Origin: Triops longicaudatus | Taxonomy: Eukaryota; Arthropoda; Branchiopoda; Notostraca; Triopsidae | DNA length: 64,000 nucleotides | NCBI GenBank assembly: GCA_022885665.1 | Contig: JAGQDJ010000118.1 | Location: 62,001-126,000 of the forward strand | Reading direction: 5' to 3' | Shown: positions 13,104-25,400 of the stretch, one piece after another | How the letters are laid out: each line of letters starts with the position of its first letter | Numbering within the stretch: the first letter of the stretch is position 1 | Translations under genes and position numbers: made by a program | Notes under the pieces: generated by a model | Told to the model about the DNA's origin: nothing | Seen by the model: only the letters and a program-made list of their open reading frames with translations | Databases searched by the model: none

Positions 13104-15537
13104 ATGAGCGACTCAAGCAGTGACAGCGAGGAGTTTGAAAGCGCGGACGAATTTGAAACTGACGGTGATCAGAATAATGAAGAAAATCCTGCGCTAAGCA
13201 ATGATTCTAACGTGGCGGATATTGACAAACAAATAGAATCTGTTTCCTTGGTGCAATGTAACGAAGAAATCGCGGCTAATCAACCACATGAAACCGAAGA
13301 AGATACTTGGCCTCCAAAGGTATTTACGAGAGTTATAGAACTTTTTTCAGACTTATTTATTGTACCAACTATCAAATTTTCTTTCTTCGGGTCAGGTTCA
13401 CCACCATCACGTGCACGACGAGGAACCGCCTTTCGTCGACGAAGATGGAGACGTCGTAGTATGGGATGATGAGTGCTTAGAAGAGGAAGGACCTGACGAA
13501 TCACTTTCCAACGCTCCTAGCGACTTGAAAGCTGAAAACGAGACTAAACCCACAATTATTACTTCTCAAGATGCTGTTGGCACCTCAAGCACAGCTGCTC
13601 CCAACACCAACACAGAAGAATCTGTATCTACCGAGCATGAGATACCCAAAGAGCTCTTGGAGAAAGTGAGCAGACGACCAACTGAACGTGGTACACGTAA
13701 CGGAAAAAGAACTGCGCCCGCCAAGAAAACATTTGGCGCTGTACGTTTAGTACCAAACACCGAACTTCCCGCAAAATCCTCACCTATCAAAGGGGAAAAT
13801 GCATCATTAGGACGGCTAGATAAGCAGGCTTCGCTTCAAGCAGCTCTGAAAGCTACAACCACAGAGTCACACTCCTTACCCAGCGCCGGAAAGAAATCAC
13901 TAGCACAGGAATCATCAGGATGGGGATGGGGTTGGGGTTCATCGTTGCTGTCAACGGCAACGGCAGGTGTCAACGCCTTAAGCAGTCAAGTTTCTTCAGT
14001 ACTTCACAATGTTGAAGCGGGATTCCACATTCCCGATCCCGAGGAACTGGCTAAGGAAGATGTCGAAAAGGAAGCTAAAATGGCTCACTCGGAAAATGAC
14101 CAAAAATTAATTACAGAGAATTCAGAAGGTACACATAGGCTTCCTGGCATGGCGCTAGGGTCGCTGCTAGGCAGTGTAAGCCAACTGGGAAAGTTCGTCG
14201 AGTCCACGGGCAGCAAAGTGTTAACGGGCGGTTTGGAGACTTTAGAGTTTTTGGGCAAAAAGACCATTGACGTCTTGCAAGAAGGAGATCCCGGCTTTAA
14301 GAAAACCAAAGCCTTGCTGGAAGGAGACAAGATATCTCTGTCTCAGGTTGATATTTCCCTTCGTGCCTTTTTTATTGTGATAAGAAAAAAATCCAAGAGA
14401 TGTTTACGAATTTGTAGTACTAAAAGTTCGAAAAAAAACACACGCAAAAAACGTAGAATCTTAAATAAGTAGGATATTTGTATTAAATTGTTTTATTTCT
14501 TGATTTATAGGTATTGCGGGAAGCAAAAGAGGAACAAGAACGGGAAGCGACACAAGCGCGATTGAACCAGCTGCACGAAACGCCTAGAATTCAATTCGGG
14601 ACATTGTTTGATCAGCAAAATGGTAAATTCAAATCTTTTTCGGACCTTACATGTTTTACAATTAATATTTTTTTCAATTATTTTAGGATTGGTTCACTTG
14701 GAAGCATTGGAAATGCTGTCCAGGCAGTGTGAAGATTTAGTTTCGTCCAAACGCAGCAAGTTACGTGGCGAAGATTTGGAAACCAAAGAAAAACTGATGG
14801 AAGATATTGATATTCTTTGCACCTTAGATGAATCTGATAACGAAAGTATCTATGATATTGAGAATGCTGCAAAAAGACTCACTAAGTTGGGCGTTGCAGA
14901 GAACATGACGAAAAAACTCCTACTGGTAAACCTATCCATTGTACTGTTTCACATTGCTAAGTGTTTTGCATTATTTTTTTTTATTTTCAGACTTTTTAAA
15001 TATTTTAAATAAGTGTCATAATTCACTCATTTTTTGTAATTTATTTGTTTATTAATTATGTAATTTACTATTTATTCCATTATTGCTGAGATTTTACATT
15101 TGTATTAATTTGCTTATGATTTGCATAATTTTACTTATTTGTTTTCTTTTCAGGCAAAGAAAGACTCGGATTTATGGTTACAAAGCGTAGGTGATCGGAA
15201 TTTCGTTACGCCAGAACTGCGTGTTGACACATTAACTTGGCTGTGTCGTTTGGTAGTGGCTGGACTGGAGTTTTACCACAAAGCGGGAGAGCACGTTTTG
15301 ATATCCGAGCTGACCGATAAACACTTAAAGGAGCTGGCTGAAAATGTAGCCGAATTTACGCGATCACAATGCAGCATGCTATCAATTTTTGCCGAATCTT
15401 TTTCTCAGGCTGTGGTGAAAATGAGTTCAAGTTCTGATTTGACCACCGAATTGTTCTTGGAAGCGTCGAGCTGTGAAATGTACTTGAGAAATGCCTTAAA
15501 ATTGCTTGTCCCTATTATTAATAGTCAGATTCTTTAA
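13104..15537 (+). CDS. FAM114A: FAM114A (NOXP20-like, DUF719) protein
   Basis: Five exons encode 633 residues: 13104-13319, 13396-14346, 14511-14622, 14687-14925, 15154-15537. The start ATG opens an acidic, serine-rich N-terminus (MSDSSSDSEEFESADEFE). The diagnostic family block WGWGWGSSLLSTATAGVNAL is in exon 2, followed by the conserved FHIPDPEEL and LGSVSQLGKFVESTGSKV segments and a helical C-terminal half. Vertebrates have two paralogues (FAM114A1 and FAM114A2, roughly 500-560 residues); one gene here is slightly longer because of the acidic linker. The vertebrate proteins are reported as Rab2/Golgi-associated, but the biochemical role is poorly defined. Exon 2 carries most of the coding sequence. 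An AATAAA lies 60 nt after the stop (15597-15602). Confidence 0.93.
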
Positions 15538-15596
15538 TTAATTGGCTTATTGCTTAGTGTAATTATTTTTATAATTTTTATATGGTGTTCACGTTT

Positions 15597-15602
15597 AATA
15601 AA
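15597..15602 (+). terminator. FAM114A polyadenylation signal
   Basis: Canonical AATAAA 60 nt downstream of the FAM114A stop codon; a short 3' UTR fits the compact spacing to ST13. Confidence 0.6.
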
Positions 15603-16483
15603 TTCCGCTTATAATTGCGTAGTTTTCTTATCAATTCATTGAAAAGAGAGCAATAATCATCGCTCTTCAAAAAATAAATACATCAAACTAAGGCGCGCAA
15701 AGATAAATGGTACACTAACTGCAGTATTTCAATATTTCAGATTTTAAAATAACACTAATCAAGCCAGTATGTGCAAATGGCTTTCGATTTGAGATATTGA
15801 TTTGGCTTAAATTTAGCTTATAGAAGTAAGGAATGACCAGAGTGTATGGGCACGGTCGATTATTGATAATATGACTGTCAAGCAAGCTTTTCATCAAAAC
15901 GCAAGCAAGTAATTTTAAGACCTCGATCAAGTTTTGGGAATATGGATGAGTTTTTAACCAGAAGAAATTCCTTTATAAGTTAATAGAGAGTTCTAGTATA
16001 ATTCTTTCGTTTCTATTCAATGCCACTTGCCTTTTGCCCTGAGTGTGACAATCCCAATAAAATTCACGTATTATTCTGAAATCCTTTCATTTTATGGTTT
16101 ATGTGAAAACCTACGCTTTTAGATCGTTATTTCTATGAGAATTTTAACAGTCCCTTATTGTTTTACTTAAATTGTCTCTGTATTTTTTCCCCTATTCGGC
16201 GCTTTGAAATTAGAATTTATTTTCAAACCTTGGCAACGCTGCCGGGCAAGCGTGTGTTTTGATCACACACGTTGATACTTCGTAGAGAAGTTCTAGCACT
16301 CTCGATCGTGTAGTGGTCGTGGTTAGTGGAAAACTGCAAACGTGAATAACTGGTGTTGAGGATTTCAAATTCGGTAAGGAAACCTTTTACTACCCATCTT
16401 GCCATTGTCGGTTTCAATCTTGTCATTTCGAATGTTTTCGTCCACTTTTTTAAAAATCGCAGAAGCTATATCCCTAGCCAAGT
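15603..16483. other. FAM114A-ST13 intergenic region
   Basis: About 880 nt of AT-rich DNA separate the FAM114A cleavage signal from the ST13 start codon. The ST13 promoter and 5' UTR must lie here. No distinct promoter element was recognised, and leftward open frames in it show no family resemblance. Confidence 0.4.
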
Positions 16484-19400
16484 ATGCTTCCCAAACAGCA
16501 ATTAGCAGAACTTAAGGCCTTCATCAACGTGTGCCAAAATAATTCCACCGTGCTGCACACTCCTGAACTCGCTTTCTTCAAAGAATACATCGAAAGCTTG
16601 GGTGGAGTGATTCCTCCTCCTGCGGACAAGAAAGAAGAGCCCGAGAAAGTTGCGGAGCCCTCCCAACAATCTCAAATTGAATCTGAAGATGAAGATAGCG
16701 ACGTGGAATTGGATAACAGTGGTGTCATAGGTAAATCATAACATCTTCTGCGTTCAGTTGAAGAGCGATGCCAATTTTGATTGTAATACGGTTAAACATT
16801 TTCCTCATGTAGAACCCGACAATGAGCTGCCCCAACCCATGGGAGACGCTAGTAAGGAAGTTTCCGAGGAAGATATGGACAAGTCCAATGAGAAAAAACT
16901 GGAAGCCATGACGGCGTTCTCTGAAAGCGATTACGCTAAAGCTATTGCCTTGTTCACCGAAGCTATCGAGCTTAATCCCGGTAGCGTACTGTACAATATG
17001 ACCTTTTCCATTTTTACCCCGATCGCCTATTCCAGAAAGTTTTCCAGCCTGAACCGTATGTTTCTAGCTAGAACCATATTAAACATGTTAGTGTAATTTA
17101 AGGCCGACTGAGTATCACGACATAGAAGCCCTTACAACTCTAAAGAGGGAAAAAATGGCGACAGTCTTCATAGTCATGTAGGGTAGAGTGAACCGGTAAG
17201 GTTAGGTAAAATTAGTCCAGATTAGGCTTAATTAAATTTAGTTGGGTTAGATTTTTAAGGTAAACATGAAAAGGCTTAATTAAGCTATATATCAGTTTTT
17301 GTTTCTTTCGAGAACAGGTGTAAATCAGGGGGAAAAAATGTGGTTAAAATAGTTGAAAAACGTGCGCACTTTTCCTACTGTAGGCTAAGCTAGGGTAGGT
17401 TAGCAATGTTACATTGAAAATTTGAAGTATACCTGGCTTGACCTAACTAAATCAAACTTAAAGTAAAATAACACTAACGTAAGTTAAATACCTATTTTTG
17501 TCCAATAGTTCGTGCATGTAATCCGTTTGTTTACATTTCGAAACCATCGAAGGCGTGGCCCGTTGATAACTACACTTAATGAAATCTATTTCTTATTACA
17601 TTTTATGAAGGTGAGAGGAACATTTACAGCGTTGAAAATGCTAATATAGGTTGAATTGCGTGAAAATCGGGTGTGAAAAAAGTATACAGTAAAATTGAAG
17701 ACTATGTATACGGCTTAAAGGCATATTCGGTTTGGCTACCTCTGGTTAAGTTAGGTTAAGTTCGTCTACTAAAAATTCGTCCTACAGTTGTTTAGAGCCG
17801 AATTAAGGGATTGGAGTTTAGTAGAAAGTATTCTTTTACTATCACTAACCTTGAAAATATCGTGTTTATCACTTCTACTTTCTATCACCAGGATCTGCTT
17901 TATTGCACGCTAAACGAGCTTCTTGTTACCTCCAACTCAGCAAACCCAACGCTTGTATTCGTGATTGCGATAAGGCCATCGAGTTGAATCCTGATTCCGC
18001 AGCAGCTTACAAATTCCGTGGACGAGCTCATCGGTACGTCGTGTTCACCATACCCGCACAGCAATTTAAGTTATTTTTTTCTCCTTTTTAAGCTTGTTGG
18101 GTCGTTGGGAAGAGGCGGCCAAGGACTTGCGCACTGCTTGCAAGATTGATTACGATGACCAAGCGAACGAGTGGCTGAAGGAAGTTACTCCTAACGTGAG
18201 TAGCAGGACAGTTTTACCGTTTAACAGTTGATTTCTTTATAGTATCGGAAACCCTCGTATATTTCTGTACAAAGATTGCCAGGGAGGTTCCAGTGTAGCT
18301 TTTCAGGCCTTTTTTGTGTGAGGGTTTCAATTTTTTCTGGAGAGTTCCATGCGATGGCCATTGCGTATCTGGCTGATAATTCGTACAGATTAGGAAACAG
18401 TGGTGTGAGCAAGCTAAAAGGTCTCTAAATTTAGGAACAAGGCTAACAACAGTGTCTTTATAAGGGGTAATTTTTGTAGATTCCTAATATCCTAATCACA
18501 TAACAATTTCTGTTCCGCACACAAACGAAAAAGATCGCCGACTGGCGGACCGCTGAAGAACGGGTCAAATCTTACAAGGATCACAAGCGTATGAGCGTTG
18601 ATATAAGAGGGACAACAATATTGTGCGGCGGGCCGAGTTTGATCGAGGTTTCCTTATAAGGGACTATTCTTGTGTATTGCTTTTGCGATCCTAATTACGT
18701 TTGTGTCCATGTCAGGAATTGGGCAAAAATAGGGTCTCGTTCTTTTGCAAACATATGGATTTTTAAAAGTCATTCCTCTTGCTTTTTATGTGTTAGCAAA
18801 TCTAAAAAGGGATACATATCACTCAACTCTTGCTGGCCCCAGCAGGTTTTTTCGGAATTTGTTGTATCCTTTTCTTATATTTGCCAATGAGTTCGGGCAA
18901 TTCGTAGGCGATAGCTGTATCCAGCTTGTCTAAAGGACAGCCACGGAAGAAAGTGCAGGTAGCCGACAAGGCTTTGAACTCGTAGAGGTTGTGAATGCGG
19001 AAAAAGTCGCGGTAGACTTCGGCGTCCGGCAAGTCGTAACGTGAAATGTTCGACAGCGTACTCAAGCCTTCGAAGATATGGTATTGGTGAGGATTGTCCA
19101 CAATTTCGTCGGCGATCTTCTTCTTGTTGCCAAAGAAACCCTTGTGGTTGTAATACGTGGTCAGGTAGCAGTCCACCATCTTAGCGTGGTTGCGCACACG
19201 CACCTAGTAAATTGAAAAAGAAAAGAAAAACTGTTGTATGCTTACGTACCAAGACCCCACACAAAGCGTCGTATTCTAACTACACGACATTTGCGTGTAT
19301 CAGCCACGTTCTTGTGTCCTGTAGCTCGTAGAGTCGTAGCATTTTATTCACTAGGCTTAGGTAGACGAAAAAAGAAGTTGCATTTTTTGACAAATGTCCG

Positions 19401-22400
19401 CTTAAAAAAAGGAGTGGCAAATAACGGAATAGTGGAAGCTTGCGTAGCCAATAAGCTGTTAAAGCTTTTGGGAACTTTTCATTGTTGCTGACTTTATGGC
19501 ACTTAGATTAGAAAATCGTTAGATGTGGTGAGATTTTGTCGGAATGTTTTGGGAGTGGACTTTCGAAACTTGGATTATATAGATTTGGAATGCAAAGAAA
19601 CTAGAGCTTACTGCGTGGCGCCTGGCTTCAGCAATGGTGTTTTCAACCACGTTGTCGATGGCGTCGCGAATGTCTTGGAGCATATTTTCTTCGTGGGCGC
19701 GCAACAAACGCACAGGGGCGTCAGGCTTGTAGGGGCGAGACCAGAAAGAGCCAGCGTAGACGGTAGGCGGCAAAGGAGAGGCCATCAAGGGGCTCAAGTT
19801 CCATACCAGGTTGTTTTGAATGAGCAATAATTCTTCTTGGGTGACGGAGTCGGCTTTGTTCAATAACACGCGCACCTGTGACGAAATATGTTTGAATGTG
19901 AAGAGTAATCGTATATAAAAAGGAGGTGAGAAGAGGATCTATACTTGGTTTTGACGTCCTTTGAGCTGGTCAAACAAAGCTTCGTGTTCCAAACCTGTGT
20001 CGAGTTTCGTAGGATCGTACACGACGAAAATCAAGTCCGCGCGATCAATGAACCATTGAACGACGTCGTTGAACGGATACGGACGGTCGACTTGTTTGCG
20101 GACTTCCAAGATTCCGGGTACTTCCACGATGTTAACCTTGAGGTTGAAGTAACGAACAAGGCAATATTGACTTTGATGTGTTGAAGGTTGTTAAAGTGGA
20201 AGAAGCTTACTTTTTCGAGGAGTTTGTTCGGTAGACGTTTGCCGCGGAGCCGGTCAATGAATGCTTGGCCGTACTTTTGCAAACCGGAGAAAGTCCAATC
20301 AGCTGCCAATTGAGTACCGCTCAAAGCCTCTTCGCTGTCTCCAAACATCAGAATTTGGAAAAAGGTTGCAGAAGGCTCGGCCCCTTGAAAGAAAATAATA
20401 GTAAATAAAATGAAAATAAACTCGGTTAATCTTTGGAAAGTTCAGGTGTACTGTACCGGTTTTCAGAGCATTTTTGGTGTACTCAGTGCCCAAAAGGTAG
20501 TTGACAATCGAAGACTTGCCGGCACTCCATGGTCCCAGGAAGAGTACCATAGGCTTGGAGAAAACTTCAGGATCTGAAGCATAATTGAGTTTACAAATTA
20601 TTTAGAAATATAAATCGCAATTCCTCGCTTGTTGTTACCTCCAAATTGCCGGTTGGAAACGTCCTTGTATTTATAGATAGTTTCGAGAGGTCGGACAGCA
20701 GTTTCGACAATTTTTTTCACTTCTTTCAAGGTAACGAGGACTGCATTATTACGGAGCATACCACCTTCGGTGTCCTTCTCCAATTGCAGGATGTCGGTAA
20801 TATGGTCGCGGCCGCGTTTTACTTCCGGAGCTTCGTCAATAGACTGTCAGAAATAATTTTATGTTAAAAATAAAAATACCATCTATAGACCTATTCAACC
20901 TGTAAAAACACGTACAGTTATAATAAAAAATAAAAGTAATGACTGTAGAAAATACTGATAGTTGTAGTATTAAAATAAAAATTACTCCTTCTGAGGGATC
21001 TTCCACCGCATCAGCTGCGGGCTCCTCGGCAGGTTTCGCTGCTGCTTCGACTGTAGCAAAAAAGACAAAGAATTAAATCACTTGCTCGCTATGATGTTGG
21101 CAATTCGAGAGGAATTTACCTTGAGGAGCACTTTCAGCGGTCTGTTCTGGTTCTGCTGGGACGGCTTCGACGACAGGAGCTTGAGTTTCTAGGGGAGTTT
21201 CACGTTTTGGCTTCTTCGAGCTTACAACTTGTTTGACTGGCTCGGGTACCGGCTCTAGATCGAAATTATCAGTGAAAAGGTAAAGATATTGTATTTTAAT
21301 TTTCATTTTACCAGGCTCAGCTGCAAGTTCAGGCTCAGGTTCTGGCTCAGGTTCTGGCTCAGGTTCTGGCTCGGATTGTGCTTCAGGCTCAGGTTCCGGT
21401 TGTGCTTCAGGCTCAGGCTCCGGTTCTTCAGGTTGGGGTTCAGGCTCGGGTTGAGCTTCCTCAGCAGCAGCATCAGTAGCAAGTTCTTCTTCAGAAGATG
21501 CTGTAGAATTATATAATAATGTGTTAGGAAAAGTAACGTGGCTAACAATGAAAAGCGTTCGAATTAAATATCGTGCAACCACAAGAATTGTTTAATTGGT
21601 ATTAGGTAGTAGCGTGTAAGCTCGAATCCAAATCATGGGCAAGTAGGCCGAAGTGAGTAGCGTTTTTGTCATTTGGGTGAACCCGGTATTGTCTCCACTG
21701 CAGTGGGCGCGATTACCTTCGTCGCTCTCATCTTCAGAATCTTCACTTTCGCCTTGGTCGTTGTCGTGATCTTCAGCTTCCTCCTCATCTTCGTTGTCAT
21801 CGCGTTGCTCCTCTTCTTCGTCGTTGCCATCGCTTTGAGTCTCCGGCCCGTCGCTGCTAGGGGCGTTGCTGTCGTTTCGTGCTTCCTCAGCCTTTTCATC
21901 ATCTACGCTACGCCTATCTCTATCAACTTCCTCACCTTCCTCTTCCGCCGTCTCAGCAACAGCTTGTGCATCAGCTGATTCTTCAGTTGCCTCTTCTTCG
22001 GTATTGGCAGTCGGTATTTCAGCTTCGGCAAGTACAGGCACGTCTTCGGCAACGGGCTGTTCTTGAGGAGCTTCTTCTTCGGGCTCTGAAACAGACTCAG
22101 GCTCGGCTACCTCAGCTGACTGAGCTTCTTCGACAGCTGGCTCTTCTGCTTCTGGCGTCGCTTCTCCGGATACGGGCAATTCTTCTGCTGGTTCCTCTGT
22201 TGCTGGGTCTTCGGTCACAATTGCTGATTCTTCTGGCGTTGTAGACGGCGGTAAAACAGTTTCGTCAGCAGGAGCGGCAGTTTCCAAGCCAGATTCAGCC
22301 ACTTCTAAAGAAATATATGGGTTCATGATCATACTGAGTGTGACGACGTTTGAAATGCGTACCTCCGGTAGTGGCTTTGATGGCGGCTTCGATGTGCACT

Positions 22401-25400
22401 CGGCATTGCGAAAAAGTGGGTTGCTCTGCAGAGGAAAAAGCAAGTACCAGAATCAGTTACAAAGAATCAAGTTTCATTTGGAAATTCCTCCCTAAAGCAA
22501 CAGGTTATTGCCGTTTACTGGAGAGGATCATAGCAATACGTTGTAAATTCTTTTTTATTCTCTCTGAATCGTTGTACGTTGGTATATTGGTATAAGTCGT
22601 CTTAATATATCATTGTTTGTCGTAGTATAATTCGTTTGAAAAAGACGGTTATTATCTATTCTTGTTACGGAATTTTTCGTACTATAGTTTTGGAACTGCT
22701 TTATATCTTTCAATTTTGAAAGTGAATTGCTCACCTAAACAAGCACGAATTCACCATTCAAAAGCGGGTAATTGGCATTTATATATTTTTATTTTATTTT
22801 TAAATAATTGTATCAAGGGTGTTATTTCGATTAGTGGAACCCAACTCGTTTCTTTTAAAGTTTGCCGACATACTGCGAATTGAATAGTGGCAGTTCGCCA
22901 ACAGCTTAAAGTGTCGTAATTCGCAGTAATCTAAAGCTAGCTTTACACTAAAGTGTCATCGTGCCTTGCCAGTGTGCCATGTCCTCGCGACACGGTCTAT
23001 TCGACGAAAAACTTAAAGGCACACACACAAACCGAGGGGGGTGGACCTTCACACTATAAACATGGCACCAAAAAAGCCTTTCAAAGAACGTAGCGACGTT
23101 TCAGTGTAATTAATACTCACAGTAAATGTTGCTCATTAGAAAACCTATACCTATTCAGTCCAAAGTAGATTCTGTTTTAAGAAAAAAGTTATTTGAAAAC
23201 AATAACAGAAAGAAGTGCCGGGTCATCTAGTCTGTGATTGGCGAAACGGCTTGTGTCGTTGTCAGCCGACGCCAAAAGTTAAGTAGCGTTCAACTTCAGG
23301 TGTCGGGGTTGTGTCATACTGCTTATGTCGGGTTTTCTGCGTTTTCCCATGGGTGTGTGTCGTGTGTCACGTGTTTCGACACACCGACGCGCCAGTGTAA
23401 AGCCAGCTTTAAAGGCACCTTGCGACGTTTTCTATAAGTTTAAGAAAGTTAGATGTATATTGTAATTAGAGAACCGGATGAGCTGAATCGGAAATTATTG
23501 CTTAGGGAGTGGTTTACTCAAGCTTTAACCATACTCATTTCGCGCTGCTTTGGTATCAGGTGTAATTGAACATTTTTTTAAACCAGAACTAGGTATATAG
23601 ATGTATAGCTATGTAAATTTGGCGGGGTACAAGTATCTATGTAAAATAAATGCTATTTTTTAATGTTTTACCTATTTTAATTTTCAAACTTCTTTTCTGC
23701 ACACTACGAACATTGGGCTTATAGAGTCTTTACCGAATGACGCCCCCTAACGGCGAGAAAGTGTGAAATCCACAATTAGACGCTAAAGCACTGGAAGCTG
23801 CCGTAAGGCTCCGCTGGGATTCTCCTCGTTTCCCCTTCCTTTTTTATTTGTTGGTCGAATTGAAAGGCTTACAGTTGTTAGCGTCTAATGGCGGATTTGC
23901 AGTTTTCGTGTCTTCGATAAATGACTAGTGAATTTGACAAAGATTCTATAGATAAATGGGTATAATAGTAGAGATTTTGAACGTGGTTCTGGTTAAAGGG
24001 CGAAAACTATTGTGAAGCACTAGGTTAGTTACCTCTGGTTGAAGTATTAACAAAATAATAAAAAATAATATCTCCGTCGTCCGCTAAAGTTGTGACGGTT
24101 CACCATGCTTCGAGAAATTTGAGCTACGACAAAGTAATGTATAATCGCAATAAGAGACCGACTTTTTTCTTCGTATAGACCTGCATTTTTGTGTTTACTG
24201 AACTAAGGCTTAATGAGCTTGAACCAAGGTCCTTAAGTGTATGCTTTTGTTGTGGACTGTGGAGTTTTTTTTATTCTTATTTTTTGGGGGTAAGGAAAAG
24301 GTTCTTAGCGGCGGGTTGGTTTATTTGACAACTTGGGTGAAAATGTTGGTTCGTTGTGTTTCAGAAGGAAAAAAGCCTGCTATTTCCTTCTTGGAGTTGT
24401 GGTCAGGGAAGCTTATTGTTTTGCACGTGATTGCCTATGTTCGGGAAAGATCTGCAGAAAAGCTAAAAGCCGGATATTAAAGGAACCTGTGACGTTGCAA
24501 CTAAATATAGTCCTGGGGCTTGCTTTGGCAAACGCCCCCTGCGAGAACACTACAGCTTCCCTTAGGTTTGACAAAGCCATCAAGTTTGGAAGGTGTCTAA
24601 AAACCTCAAGATGCGAAAGATTGAAATCAATTTGCGGTGTCGAAGCGCATCTTACCGCTAGTAAGGCGACCGTAAAGGGTGTTAATGACTGTGTTAGGGA
24701 GAAAATTTCTGAGCCGTTTCTCCAGGTCGCTTTAAGGTGAAAATCAGAAGCTGAGGCAGAATATCTATCTTTAGCCCGGTAAAAACCTCTATAACGATGC
24801 TTTCGCTTGTCAAGGCTTGTATATTTTGGGCTTCCCTCCGTTTGGGGCATCCTCCTGGTAGCATTAAAGCTCTATGGGGTACATTATCCACAGATGGGCA
24901 ACGTTTTGTGTCTGAATGAAAGGGATACCGAAAAACTTTATTTAAAAGGAAATATTTACCTGTAGCTTGCACGTAGCTAACAAACGAGCCGAGGAGCACC
25001 AAAGCCAAAAAGGAGAGTAGTGGTCGGTGAAATATCCGAGCTGGTCGTGTCGGTATCATGTCGAATGCAATTTTCTTTCGCACTCTTTTTTGTTTCTGTG
25101 TTGAATCAAATTTAAAGGTTCAAGACATTCAAGAACTACGGAGTGAAGAGGATTAGCACAAGCGGCCCACCAGTTTCAGTGAATCACTCACGTTCTAGTG
25201 CATCTCATCACTGAACGATGAGAACAAACAAGACTCCCTGGCCCTCTCTGGGCTCGCTTAGCTCGTTTAGCTCACTTTGGGAAGCCAATCCCGGGACTTC
25301 GGAGTGCTGCAATCCATTCCTCGTGAGAAAAGAGGGACAAGGAGAGCGTATTGCTTTTAGAATTCTTGTGAGCAGGTCGTATGCCACGACGTTGTCTTCC

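Noticed and set aside
18823..20843. Annotation of the nested gene core as an EHD/Past1 endocytic ATPase
   Set aside because: There is no EH domain, a signal peptide and an acidic luminal N-terminus are present, and the TGAEPSAT, YPFNDV and C-terminal blocks fit sarcalumenin.
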